This document shows, in pieces, positions 20,515-28,399 of a stretch of DNA of 34,508 bases. The notes beneath the pieces are model-generated. The model had not been told where the DNA came from, did no database searches, and was given only the letters and a program-made list of their open reading frames with translations. A program made the translations under genes and the position numbers. This stretch comes from Streptomyces sp. FH025 (GTDB lineage Bacteria; Actinomycetota; Actinomycetes; Streptomycetales; Streptomycetaceae): contig NZ_JAFLNG010000008.1 in the NCBI RefSeq assembly GCF_017427025.1, positions 1 to 34,508 on the forward strand, read 5' to 3'. Numbering within the stretch: the stretch's first letter is position 1; every line of letters starts with the position of its first letter.

Positions 20515-23500
20515 CAGGCGCTCTCCTTGTCGAACAGGCCGAAGCTGGCGAGGGCCCGCAGCCGGTTGTTGACGCTCTCCCCCGGCGTCTCGGGCAGCGG
20601 GTTGGTGATGTACTGCACGATCGCGCCGGGCGAGATGACGGTGCCGATGCGCTCGCCCTGGCCGGCGTCGGCGAGCTGCCCGCGGGCGGCGTTGATCGCG
20701 CTGACGGCGGCGCCGCCTCCGAGGCCGCGCACGGCCTGCGGGGTCAGGACGCCTTCGCCGGGGCTGAGGCGGGCCAGGGCGCTGTCCTGGCCGGGCGCGT
20801 AGCCGGGCACCACTCCCCCGGTGGCGTAGCCGCGTACGAAGGCCAGCACGCCGTCCACGGCCCGGTTGACCATGCCGCGCAGCATGCTGCCCCACGCGGT
20901 GTCGGGCATCCAGTTGAACCAGCCCCGCACCGGGGTGAGGGCCCTGGCCAGGGCGCCGGCGGCCCAGCCGCGCAGTTGGTCGACCGCGCCGTCCACGAGG
21001 CCGCCGAGGAAGAAGCCCTGCACGGGCGCCCCGGCGTCGGCGAGGCGCCCGGCGCGGGCGGCGTCGTTGAGGGCGGTGATGCCGCCTTCTCCGCCGAGTT
21101 GGCGTACGGCCTGCGGCACGAGTACGCCTTCGCCGGGGCTGAGCATGGCGGGCACGGTGTCGCGGCCGGGCGCGTAGCCGGGCACGACGCCGCCTCGGGC
21201 GAAGCCGACGGTGAACGACGGCAGCTTGCCGAGGCCGAAGCTGTCGGCGATCCAGTTCCAGGCCTTGCGGATTCCGCCGTCGTACACGGTGTTGACGAGG
21301 AAGCGGATCGGCGGGGCGAAGATCCCCGACAGTTTGCCCCAGGACCAGGTCGCGAAGGAGACCATGCTGTCGAGCGCGAAGCGCACCCCGTCGGCGAGTC
21401 CGCTGAACGCGCCGTTGACGGCGTTACGGAACCAGTCGACCTTCTGATAGGCCATCACGAGGCCGAGAACGACGGCGGCGACGGCGGCGACGATCAGCAT
21501 GATCGGGTTGGCGGACAGCAGGGTCAGGGCGCCGCGCACGGCGCCGATCGCGTTGGCGACGAACATGATGCCGCCCGCGACGCCGGCCATCGTCAGTAGC
21601 GCCGAGACGAAGGCGCCCATGCCGGGTATCGACAGCAGCACCTGCACAGCGGAGGCGACGGCCTGGATGACGAACAGGAACCCGGACAAGGTGGCGCCGA
21701 GGCCGCCGAGTTGGGCGGCGATGCCGACGATGGAGTTAAGCAGCCCGAGGAGCTGGTCCCACAACTGACCGTTGCCCAGCGCTCCCGCCAGCTGCGTGAC
21801 CGCGGGCAGGACCTCGGTACGCAGCCGGGCGATCAGCGGCGCGAGTGCCGGGTTGTTGGTGAAGTTGAACCAGGCAACCCCGAGGGCGCCGACCAGCCGC
21901 CCGACCTCCTGGAGGACGGGGACGGTGTTGGCGAAGTACCCGGCGAGCTTGGCCTGCGTCTCGCCTTCACCCGTGAGCGTGCGGAAGGAACTCGCGGCGA
22001 CCGAAAGCGAGTTGAGGAGCTGCTGCCCGGCGGGGGCAGCGGCGCGCCCGATGTTCAGGACACCGAGGCCGATGTCCCGCAGGATGCCCCACAGCTGCGC
22101 CCCGGTGTCCCCAGCGCGCTGGAAGAACCCTTCGAGCTGGCCGCCGTCACGGCGGGCCTGGATGAACGCGGCGGCCAGGGCGAAGCCGCGCTCGGTGCCA
22201 CGGGCCAGCCGCTCCAGCAGCGGCGAGGCGGCGACCGTGATGTTGCGCAGGCCGTCGGCCGCGCTCAGGCCGGCGCCCGCCAGCGAGCCGATGACCCGCG
22301 TGTTGGTCGCGGCGACCTGCGCCAGGTCCGCCCGCCACGGCCCGGACGTGGCCATCTCCGCGCCGCGCTCGGCAGCCTGGCCGAGCACCTGCCCGGTGTC
22401 GCCGATCGCCCGGTTGAAGATCGGCAGCAGGCTCAGGGCCCGGCCGATCCCCCTCTCCAGCGGAGGCAGCAGCGCCTCCTGCGCGGTGTCCCGCAGCCCG
22501 CGCAGGGCGGGCTGCACCGTGCCGGAGATGAACCGCGCGAAGCGCTGCCCGGCCGGGGAGAGCGCGTTGAGCGCCTCCTCGGCCGTGTTGGCGGCGCTGC
22601 TGGTGCTGTTGAGCGCCTGCGACTGGTCCCGCAGCGCGCGGGCAACGTCCCGCTGCGCGTCCGCTACTTGCTCGGCGGAACGTTTCTGCTGGCGCTGCGC
22701 TTCACGGACGGACTTGTCCAGCGCGGTGTGCGCGTCCTGGACCTCGCGCACCGCCTCGACGCGGGCCCGGGAGGCCTGCTCCTCGGCGTCCTGGACACCC
22801 CGGACCGCGTCCTGCTCCGCCTCCTGGGCGCGGGCCAGCTGCTCCTTCGCGGAGGTGACCTGGTCGCTGCCCTCGACGCCCTGCCGGTTGGCCTTCTTGA
22901 CGTCCTCGGCGAGCCGCTTGTTGCGGGTGCGGACGTCCTCGAGCTGGTTGACCGCCTCCTGGTAGGCGATCTGAGCTTCGCGCCGGTCCGTCTCCGACGA
23001 GAACGGGGAGACGTTGACCTGGTTGAGCCGCGAACGGGCCTGCTCCAGCGAGAGCAACGCCTTCTGCTCCTCCAGCGGCCCTCGGGCCGCGTCCCGGTTC
23101 AGGTCCTCCAGGGTGCGCTGCGCGGCCTGCCGGGCGTCGTTCAGCGCCTGCTGCGCCTGCGCGGCGGCCTGATGCGCGCGGGTAACCGTGAGCTCCGCCG
23201 CCGCCAGCTGCCGGTCGGCGGCGGCTACCTGCGCCGCCGCCCGCTCCTGGACATCGGCCAGCCGACGCCGGGACTGCGCGACCTGCTCGGCTCCCCGCAG
23301 GGCCTGCTCGTCGCTGTCGCGCTGGACGGTGCCGAGCCGGCGCTGCGCGTCCGCCACCCGGTCGGCGGCGGCCTGCCGGGCCTGCGCGGAGGCGGACGAC
23401 GCCCCGGCGGACTGCTTGTCCGCCTGGCCGAGCGCCTTGACGGCGGCGCCGATGCCGGAGAACGCGGCCAGCAGGGTACCCAGGCCCTGGACGGCGGCGC

Positions 23501-24305
23501 CCGCCGCGCCGGGCAGGGCACCGAGCAGCCCGACCGCCGGGCCCGCCGCCGAACCGACGGCGAACAGCCCGGCGGCAACCTGGGTGAGGGCCTGACCGAG
23601 GGCGAGCGCCCCGGAGACCATCGCGGGCAGGCGGGCCAGCCCGGCGACGGTGGAGCCGAAGCCCTCGGCGGCCTGGAGCAACCCCCCGGACTCACCGCCG
23701 CTGGCGGAACCGCGGGCGTTGAGCGGGACGTTGACCGGCCGCGACGCGGCCGCGCGGAACGCCGCGAGGCGGGTGGTCGCGGCGGCGGTGTCGACGTCGA
23801 CCCGCACGCGCACCGCCAGGCCGGCCAGCGCCTCCCTGACCCGGGCGCGCAGCCCGGCCGTCTCAACGTCGAGGTCGAGCTTGACCGTGGCCGCTGCCGC
23901 TTCGGCGGCGGCCCGCACGCGCTGACGCAGGTTGCCAGTGTCGAGGCCGACCCCGACGCGCACGTACGCGGCGCGGGCGGTCGCCGCCCGCACCTTCTCC
24001 GCCAGCCCGGAGGTGTCCGGGTCGACGGCGACCTTGATGCGGGCGCGGGCGGCCTGCGCGGCTGTCTGGACGCGCTGGCGCAGCCCGGCAACGTCGACAT
24101 CGACCGTGACCTTGATGCGGGCGCGGGTGGCCTGCGCGGCGGCTTCGACACGCTCGCGCAGCCCGGAGGCGTCCGGGTCCAGCCGGATCTTGGCCCGCAG
24201 GTTACGCACCGCCGCGTCAACGCGGGCCTTCGCGTCCGTCGCGAACCCCGCCGAGTCAGCGACGACCTCCACCACGAGGCGGCCGGAGTCGATCTCCTCA
24301 GCCAC
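20514..24305 (-). CDS. Tape measure protein
   Basis: This is the largest gene: 1263 residues, GTG 24305 with GGGAAGG upstream. The N-terminus has about five tandem ~34-residue repeats of the form RIKVTVDVDVAGLRQRV (residues about 40-200). A long Ala/Gln/Glu/Arg coiled-coil follows (about 330-620), then a hydrophobic membrane-like section (VSALLTMAGVAGGIMFVAN; PIMLIVAAVAAVVLGLVMA) used for DNA entry. Near the C-terminus the motif GGVVPGYAPG...LSPGEGVL occurs twice, as usual in actinophage TMPs. By the usual 0.15 nm per residue rule the tail would be near 190 nm. No lytic transglycosylase or peptidase domain is obvious. Confidence 0.93.
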   Translation of the reverse strand: MAEEIDSGRLVVEVVADSAGFATDAKARVDAAVRNLRAKIRLDPDASGLRERVEAAAQATRARIKVTVDVDVAGLRQRVQTAAQAARARIKVAVDPDTSGLAEKVRAATARAAYVRVGVGLDTGNLRQRVRAAAEAAAATVKLDLDVETAGLRARVREALAGLAVRVRVDVDTAAATTRLAAFRAAASRPVNVPLNARGSASGGESGGLLQAAEGFGSTVAGLARLPAMVSGALALGQALTQVAAGLFAVGSAAGPAVGLLGALPGAAGAAVQGLGTLLAAFSGIGAAVKALGQADKQSAGASSASAQARQAAADRVADAQRRLGTVQRDSDEQALRGAEQVAQSRRRLADVQERAAAQVAAADRQLAAAELTVTRAHQAAAQAQQALNDARQAAQRTLEDLNRDAARGPLEEQKALLSLEQARSRLNQVNVSPFSSETDRREAQIAYQEAVNQLEDVRTRNKRLAEDVKKANRQGVEGSDQVTSAKEQLARAQEAEQDAVRGVQDAEEQASRARVEAVREVQDAHTALDKSVREAQRQQKRSAEQVADAQRDVARALRDQSQALNSTSSAANTAEEALNALSPAGQRFARFISGTVQPALRGLRDTAQEALLPPLERGIGRALSLLPIFNRAIGDTGQVLGQAAERGAEMATSGPWRADLAQVAATNTRVIGSLAGAGLSAADGLRNITVAASPLLERLARGTERGFALAAAFIQARRDGGQLEGFFQRAGDTGAQLWGILRDIGLGVLNIGRAAAPAGQQLLNSLSVAASSFRTLTGEGETQAKLAGYFANTVPVLQEVGRLVGALGVAWFNFTNNPALAPLIARLRTEVLPAVTQLAGALGNGQLWDQLLGLLNSIVGIAAQLGGLGATLSGFLFVIQAVASAVQVLLSIPGMGAFVSALLTMAGVAGGIMFVANAIGAVRGALTLLSANPIMLIVAAVAAVVLGLVMAYQKVDWFRNAVNGAFSGLADGVRFALDSMVSFATWSWGKLSGIFAPPIRFLVNTVYDGGIRKAWNWIADSFGLGKLPSFTVGFARGGVVPGYAPGRDTVPAMLSPGEGVLVPQAVRQLGGEGGITALNDAARAGRLADAGAPVQGFFLGGLVDGAVDQLRGWAAGALARALTPVRGWFNWMPDTAWGSMLRGMVNRAVDGVLAFVRGYATGGVVPGYAPGQDSALARLSPGEGVLTPQAVRGLGGGAAVSAINAARGQLADAGQGERIGTVISPGAIVQYITNPLPETPGESVNNRLRALASFGLFDKESA

Positions 24306-24711
24306 GACCGGCTGCCTTCCCGCTGCGGCGCAGCACGGCGACCGCCCGGGCCATGCCCTTGCCGTCCCGCTCGCGCGCACGGCCGGCGCTCAGGTAGGCC
24401 GGGCGCGGCAGCTCGACCGGCCGGCGCAGTCGGTGCTCCGCCGCCAGCACCGACACCAGCTCGACCAGCTGCGCCAGCAGCTCCTGCGTCAGCCCCCAGC
24501 GATCCGCACCGACCTCCGCGCCGTCCCGGCGCAGCAGGGCCTCAGCAGGCAGCCCCCGCATCAGGGTCAGGAGGCGTCGGGTGCCGACGAATCCAGGGTC
24601 ACCGGGCCGTCGCCAGACACCGCGGGCGTCAAGCCGGTAGAAGCGCTGGAAGTCGGCCTCGAGGTCGTCCCAGCGCTCGAAAGCGACTCGGACGGCCCCA
24701 TGAGTTCCCCC
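24298..24711 (-). CDS. Tail assembly chaperone, -1 frameshift extension (T domain)
   Basis: The frame begins at the slip region and ends with TGA at 24298, overlapping the TMP start. It encodes VRVAFERWDDLEADFQRFYR, then VGTRRLLTLMRGLPAEALL and WGLTQELLAQLVELVSVLAA, features seen in the frameshifted product of actinophage chaperones. It has no start of its own. The shift is -1: codons CTG GGG GAA become CCT GGG GGA at the G-run complementary to 24707-24711 (a second G-run lies 8 nt on). The fusion would be about 286 residues. The lambda gpG/gpGT mechanism is the established model. Confidence 0.75.
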   Translation of the reverse strand, partial: GGTHGAVRVAFERWDDLEADFQRFYRLDARGVWRRPGDPGFVGTRRLLTLMRGLPAEALLRRDGAEVGADRWGLTQELLAQLVELVSVLAAEHRLRRPVELPRPAYLSAGRARERDGKGMARAVAVLRRSGKAAGRG

Positions 24712-25157
24712 AGGCTGCCACCCGGGAAGTACTTCGCCCAGACGGCGCGCACCAGCTCGAAGATGTCCGGGTGACTGGGGCGCTGCTCCATCAGCCGGGC
24801 GAACCCGTCTTCGCCGAGCAGACGGCGACCCATCTCGGCGGCCGCGGCAAGCAGGTCGGACGGCAGTGTCGGCTCCGAGCCGAGCACGTCCACGATCAGG
24901 CTCGCGGCCTCGGTCTGCTGGTCGCCCTGCGCCTGCGCGGCTTCCACCAGGGAACGCAGCAGCAGCGGCAGGTACGGGATGCCGACCAGCGGCTCCCACA
25001 CCGCGAGCGGCAGCTCGGCCGGCAGCGTCGCCACGGTGGTGCCGCCGAAGATCACCGGCTCCTCACCGACGGTGTATTCGGCCTTGGCGGCGCGCGCCTT
25101 CTCGGCAGCGGCGGCCAGACGGCGCTCACGGGCGGCGTCCAGGTCGATCCCGACCAT
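24567..25157 (-). CDS. Tail assembly chaperone (G protein)
   Basis: The 196-residue protein starts at ATG 25157 with GAGGAG 5 nt upstream. It probably coats the tape measure during tail assembly. It begins with a charged helix (ARERRLAAAAEKARAAKAEY) and has a hydrophobic core (AVWEPLVGIPYLPLLLRSLV). It ends in a Ser/Thr-rich stretch after the slip site. It lies between the major tail and tape measure genes and overlaps a second frame, the classic G/GT arrangement. A dedicated class B promoter (25195-25224) separates it from the major tail gene. Confidence 0.82.
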   Translation of the reverse strand: MVGIDLDAARERRLAAAAEKARAAKAEYTVGEEPVIFGGTTVATLPAELPLAVWEPLVGIPYLPLLLRSLVEAAQAQGDQQTEAASLIVDVLGSEPTLPSDLLAAAAEMGRRLLGEDGFARLMEQRPSHPDIFELVRAVWAKYFPGGSLGELMGPSESLSSAGTTSRPTSSASTGLTPAVSGDGPVTLDSSAPDAS

Positions 25158-25194
25158 GTCGGCTCCTCGGTCTGTCGGCAACGGAACGCCGCAG

Positions 25195-25224
25195 ACCGTA
25201 GGAGCCGAAGGCAGTTAGCGTCGC
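25195..25224 (-). promoter_or_regulatory. Class B promoter for the chaperone/tape-measure unit
   Basis: Leftward GCGACG (25219-25224), 18 nt, TACGGT (25195-25200), 38 nt before ATG 25157. It follows the twin hairpins at 25297-25371, so chaperone and TMP expression can be reset after the major tail gene. Confidence 0.6.
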
Positions 25225-25296
25225 CCCGAGGACGGCAAGCCCCGGGACGGCACACGGGCCGACCGAAGACCTGCGGCCTTCAGGGGTGCACGCATG

Positions 25297-25371
25297 GCGA
25301 TGCCCCGGCCAGGGGCGGGACCAGGGCATCGCGGGGTCGGGCGGCCCCAGGGGGGGAGAGGGCTGCCCGAC
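25297..25371 (-). terminator. Twin hairpins after the major tail gene
   Basis: First in the leftward transcript is an 11-bp stem (25361-25371/25336-25346, one G-T wobble) with a 14-nt loop. It is followed by a perfect 9-bp stem GCGATGCCC/GGGCATCGC (25297-25305/25324-25332). They fill the 280-nt gap between major tail and chaperone genes and likely cut read-through from the abundant tail-tube message. Confidence 0.7.
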
Positions 25372-25438
25372 GTGATCCACAGTAGGCGCACAGGCTGTGA
25401 ATGGGCACAGCCCCAAACCGACTACTGGCGAAGGAAGT

Positions 25439-26011
25439 TCACGGCGCAGCCGGGGCGAATCCCGGGTCGTCGGTCAGGTCGTACCACGGGTCCGCTCCCT
25501 CCCCGCCGACGACCTTCAGCTCCAACGGCAGGGTGCTCTCCGAGTCGTTGGGGTACTTCTGGTTCACCGATGCGACCTGGTCGCACAGCGGCACGATCCG
25601 GCGGTAGTGCCGGGCCCCGTCGACCAGTTCCACGACCGCCGCGAACTGCTTGCGCCCGCCCACCTTCGGGGGGCTGAACCGGTAGAAGGTCTTGCCGCCC
25701 TGGGTGAGGCTCGTGACCTCGCCGCCGCCGTACGTCGCGATGATGTTGCCCGCGTTCCACTCCTGGAGCTCGACCTTGATGGTCGCGGCGTCCTCGGTCT
25801 GGATGGTGCGGGCCGCATACCGCAGCTGGTGGGACTTGAGCTCCTCGAACTTCGGGTCGGTGTTCCACTCCAACGAACCCGGCTTGAACAGCCCGGCCTC
25901 CTTCCACCCGGCGGGCATCGCCGCCACCGGGTCCGTGGGCGCGACCGTACCCGGCGCCGCCAGGTACAGACGGGCCATCTGGGCTACGAACAGGCTCTCC
26001 GCGGGCACCAA
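25439..26011 (-). CDS. Major tail (tube) protein
   Basis: The 190-residue protein sits between tail terminator and chaperone, the standard place of the tube protein. GTG 26011 follows GGAGGA. The sequence has the beta-sandwich character expected: WKEAGLFKPGSLEWNTDPKF, RTIQTEDAATIKVELQEWNA, GGKTFYRFSPPKVGGRKQFA, SESTLPLELKVV. It has its own class B promoter and a strong downstream hairpin pair, consistent with high, separately set expression. The call is by gene order and pattern. Confidence 0.82.
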   Translation of the reverse strand: MVPAESLFVAQMARLYLAAPGTVAPTDPVAAMPAGWKEAGLFKPGSLEWNTDPKFEELKSHQLRYAARTIQTEDAATIKVELQEWNAGNIIATYGGGEVTSLTQGGKTFYRFSPPKVGGRKQFAAVVELVDGARHYRRIVPLCDQVASVNQKYPNDSESTLPLELKVVGGEGADPWYDLTDDPGFAPAAP

Positions 26012-26044
26012 TCCTCCTCAACGTGGGCGCCAGGGACGAGCCGG

Positions 26045-26074
26045 ACCGTAGGCCGCGCCGAGCGGTAGCGTCGC
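26045..26074 (-). promoter_or_regulatory. Class B promoter for the major tail protein
   Basis: Leftward GCGACG (26069-26074), 18 nt, TACGGT (26045-26050), 33 nt before GTG 26011. The boxes are identical to those of the promoter at 25195-25224. Confidence 0.6.
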
Positions 26075-26120
26075 GCCGTCACCGCGCGTGGGGCTGTCGC
26101 ACAAATCGCGCAATACCCCC

Positions 26121-26549
26121 TCAGCCGACCGGCGGGTGCGCGGTGACGGCGAGCACGGCGACGTACCGGGCCTGGCCGGTCGGCTCCGGCAACCACCCTC
26201 CAGCCGACAGCGCCCGCACAGCGGTCACCACCGGCCGGCCCGGCACGGCGGCCTGCTCGGCCAGCTCGTGCAGGGCCTTGATCGCGGTGGCGAATGCCCG
26301 GCGCAGCAGGGGGCGGGGAGTCGAGCGGTCCAGGTCGCCGAGTGCTTCGACCTGGAGGTGGAAGGTGGCGGTCCAGCGCCAGCCCGGGGCGGAGCCGCCG
26401 GGAACCTGAGTGATGCGGATGCGGGGGTAAGGCGGGGTATTGCGGGCCCCGACCCGCCTGGGCCCACCGAGCGTCCTCGTCAGCTCGGCGTGCCCCGACA
26501 GCCAGGCGACAGCCAATTCCTCAGGGTCGAGGGCGGCCAGGTCACCCAC
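26121..26549 (-). CDS. Tail terminator protein
   Basis: The 142-residue protein fits the tail-terminator family by order and pattern: an N-terminal helix (EELAVAWLSGHAELTRTLGG), a strand 'PYPRIRITQV', 'WTATFHLQVEALGD', then a helix (LRRAFATAIKALHELAEQ) and closing strands (YVAVLAVTAHPP). It caps the tail tube and joins it to the head. GTG 26549 overlaps the upstream stop by 8 nt. Confidence 0.72.
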   Translation of the reverse strand: MGDLAALDPEELAVAWLSGHAELTRTLGGPRRVGARNTPPYPRIRITQVPGGSAPGWRWTATFHLQVEALGDLDRSTPRPLLRRAFATAIKALHELAEQAAVPGRPVVTAVRALSAGGWLPEPTGQARYVAVLAVTAHPPVG

Positions 26550-26790
26550 TCGCCTGCCCTGCCGCCTTGTTCGACGTCGGCTTGGCCAGGGCCGGCTTGC
26601 TCTCGACCGGCGCGAGGGCCTTGGCGACCGCGGCCGAGTCGGTGGGGTCCACGTCGGCGACGTACCCGGCGCCGATCAGCTGCTGGGCCTCGTGATGCGG
26701 GACCTCGATCTCGTCGCCGGGCAGCAGCTGCTCGCCGTCCCGGCTGAAGTGATGGGCGAGAACGATGCGGACGCGGTCAGGCTGGGCCAT
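26542..26790 (-). CDS. Small conserved-type phage protein
   Basis: The 82-residue protein starts at ATG 26790. A compact beta domain (VRIVLAHHFSRDGEQLLPGD, then EIEVPHHEAQQLIGAGYV) is followed by an Ala/Lys/Pro-rich tail. Short proteins with this F-x-G...PGD...A..L...G pattern are common in actinophage head-tail regions, usually of unknown role. It lies between the gp10-like and tail terminator genes. Confidence 0.6.
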   Translation of the reverse strand: MAQPDRVRIVLAHHFSRDGEQLLPGDEIEVPHHEAQQLIGAGYVADVDPTDSAAVAKALAPVESKPALAKPTSNKAAGQASG

Positions 26791-26901
26791 GTCGACTCCT
26801 TCAGGCGGTAGGGGGTGACCGGCGAAGGAAAGCAGGGCGCGACCGCTACCGTCCGCCCCGCCGTACCGGGCCTTTCGCTGGCCCAGGTCCGGTGCGGCGG
26901 G

Positions 26902-27372
26902 TCAGCGGTGCCGGGCGGCGACCTGGGAGGCGGCACCGCTCATGAAGTGCGTGCCGTCGCCGTGCGCGAACTCCGCCTCGGCGGCACGCGGGAAGTCGCA
27001 GACGACTTCCGCCCGGGTACGCGTGCCGTCGATGGCGGCCTTGCCCGCCGAGATCGTCACGGCGACGGCTTCCGGGTCCTCGGTGACCGAGCACCGGCAC
27101 CCCGCGGTCTCCTCCACCGGGCCGTCGGGGTCGCGGGGCCCGGAGAGTGTGGTGTCACCGACGGAGAAGGGAAGCGGCGCCGGCACGGTCTGGCCGTCGG
27201 CGGCCTGGTGGCTGGGCCGCGCGCGGCCGTCTTCCTGCGCGTGCCAGGTCTTGGCCGCCGGGGCCCGCCGCCGGGCTTCCTCCTCCACTTCCCCGGCCAG
27301 GCGCTGAGTGTGCCGCAGCATCAGCGGGGCCAGGCGGCGGGCGATGTCGGAGGGCAGTTCGAGGCGGGCCAT
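26902..27372 (-). CDS. gp10-like head-tail protein carrying an F-type minor head motif
   Basis: The 156-residue protein starts at ATG 27372, sharing one base with the preceding stop. The start (APLMLRHTQRLAGEVEEEAR) and end (AEAEFAHGDGTHFM) resemble HK97 gp10-type neck proteins. The centre carries a run typical of Mu gpF-like minor head proteins: KTWHAQEDGRARPSHQ, DGQTVPAPLPF and GPRDPDGPVEETAGCRC. It thus looks like a short chimera or a gp10 protein with an F-type insertion. The role is probably the neck or head-tail joint. Confidence 0.6.
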   Translation of the reverse strand: MARLELPSDIARRLAPLMLRHTQRLAGEVEEEARRRAPAAKTWHAQEDGRARPSHQAADGQTVPAPLPFSVGDTTLSGPRDPDGPVEETAGCRCSVTEDPEAVAVTISAGKAAIDGTRTRAEVVCDFPRAAEAEFAHGDGTHFMSGAASQVAARHR

Positions 27373-27713
27373 CACGGGTGCCCTTCCGGCCGGGTGCCGT
27401 CCAAGACGCGGGCGCGTGCCTTGATCCGCGCGTAGGCCAGCGCCGGGTCGTCGGTGTTCGCCAACTGGTCGGCGACAAGGACGGTCCACTCAGTTCCGGT
27501 GGACGGCTCCACCACGACATCGCCGACCAACAGGGTGCCGGCCCGCACGTCCAGGGCCAGGTGCCACGTGCCGTCGGACTGCGGCACGGCGCGGCCTGGC
27601 CACGGTCCCCGCAGCGGGCCGAGCAGCCCGGTCACCTCCGCGCCGTGCGCGTCCAGGACGGGCGTACCCCGCGTGCGGACACCGAGCTGCCGGTCGGCCA
27701 GCAGGACCGCCAT
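27372..27713 (-). CDS. Head closure protein
   Basis: The 113-residue protein follows the connector with TGATG overlap. The pattern (GLLGPLRGPWPGRAV; TLLVGDVVVEPSTGTEWTVL; VLVADQLANTDDPALAYARI) resembles small beta-barrel head-closure proteins of siphophages. These bind below the connector and gate DNA. The assignment is by position and general pattern. Confidence 0.6.
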   Translation of the reverse strand: MAVLLADRQLGVRTRGTPVLDAHGAEVTGLLGPLRGPWPGRAVPQSDGTWHLALDVRAGTLLVGDVVVEPSTGTEWTVLVADQLANTDDPALAYARIKARARVLDGTRPEGHP

Positions 27714-28312
27714 CACAGCCCACCCGAGCCGAAGTGTCCGGGGATCGTGAGCCCGGGCGGGTTCGGCCTCGTCGGGGCCTGGTAGACCCGGCGGCCGCGC
27801 AGCCGCCACCGGTCGGTCGTGGCGAGGTCCGGCGGCGCGAGCACCAGCGGCGGCTCGGCCGCAGTGTCGTAGGTAACCGACTGGCCCTCCACGGAGGCGG
27901 AAGCGACGCGGCGCCGGCGCGCGGGCGCGTCCGCCAGCAGCGGGTGGTGGCACGCCGTCGCGCGGACCCACAGACGCAGCGGGGCGGTCTGCGGGTCGGC
28001 GCGGGCGTCGATCCCGGCGGTGTAGGTGACGGTGTACGTCGGCGTGCCGAAGGGGCCCGCCGACGTGCCCGTGTCCAGGACTGCGGAGGTCACCGCGATG
28101 ACGGGGGCATGGTGGAGCACCCAGCCGTCCGCCCCGGCGCGGACACCGCTCTCGGTGTACTGCGCGGGCAGCAGCGGCCGGCCGAGGTGTCCGATGAGGG
28201 CGTCTTGCGCGTCCTCGATGGCGGTTTCGATGCGCAGCCGATTGTCCTCGCCGAGCGGAACGGTGATGCCGAGGCGACGGGCAATCTCCTCGGCCGTGAC
28301 AATCAGCTCCAC
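27713..28312 (-). CDS. Head-tail connector (gp6-like adaptor)
   Basis: The 199-residue protein starts at GTG 28312 with GGGGAGGA 4 nt upstream. The N-terminus VTAEEIARRLGITVPLGEDN followed by IETAIEDAQDALIGHLGRPL is the usual helical gp6/gp15-type connector. LRLWVRATACHHPLLAD lies further on. It should bind beneath the portal ring. It is the first phage structural gene in the leftward order. The gene before it is a transcription factor, not a capsid gene, and a class B promoter lies between them. Confidence 0.75.
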   Translation of the reverse strand: MELIVTAEEIARRLGITVPLGEDNRLRIETAIEDAQDALIGHLGRPLLPAQYTESGVRAGADGWVLHHAPVIAVTSAVLDTGTSAGPFGTPTYTVTYTAGIDARADPQTAPLRLWVRATACHHPLLADAPARRRRVASASVEGQSVTYDTAAEPPLVLAPPDLATTDRWRLRGRRVYQAPTRPNPPGLTIPGHFGSGGL

Positions 28313-28347
28313 CGCGTCCTCCCCGTGCCGGTTGGTGGCGAGGGTGG

Positions 28348-28377
28348 ACAGTAAGTGGCGGCCCGAGCTTGTGTCGC
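28348..28377 (-). promoter_or_regulatory. Class B promoter for the connector/tail operon
   Basis: Leftward GCGACA (28372-28377), 18 nt, TACTGT (28348-28353), 35 nt before GTG 28312. It lies 22 nt past the stop of the HTH gene at 28400, so the tail operon begins here rather than in a capsid operon. Confidence 0.5.
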
Positions 28378-28399
28378 TCCGGACCGCCACCGGCGTTCG

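Noticed and set aside
18013-20802. 929-codon plus-strand frame opposite the tail hub and distal tail genes
   Set aside because: Antisense shadow with low-complexity composition.
21711-25385. Very long plus-strand frame opposite the tape measure and chaperone
   Set aside because: It mirrors the high-GC codon bias of the minus-strand genes, is rich in Arg/Gly/Pro and has no domain; the minus-strand genes are recognisable.
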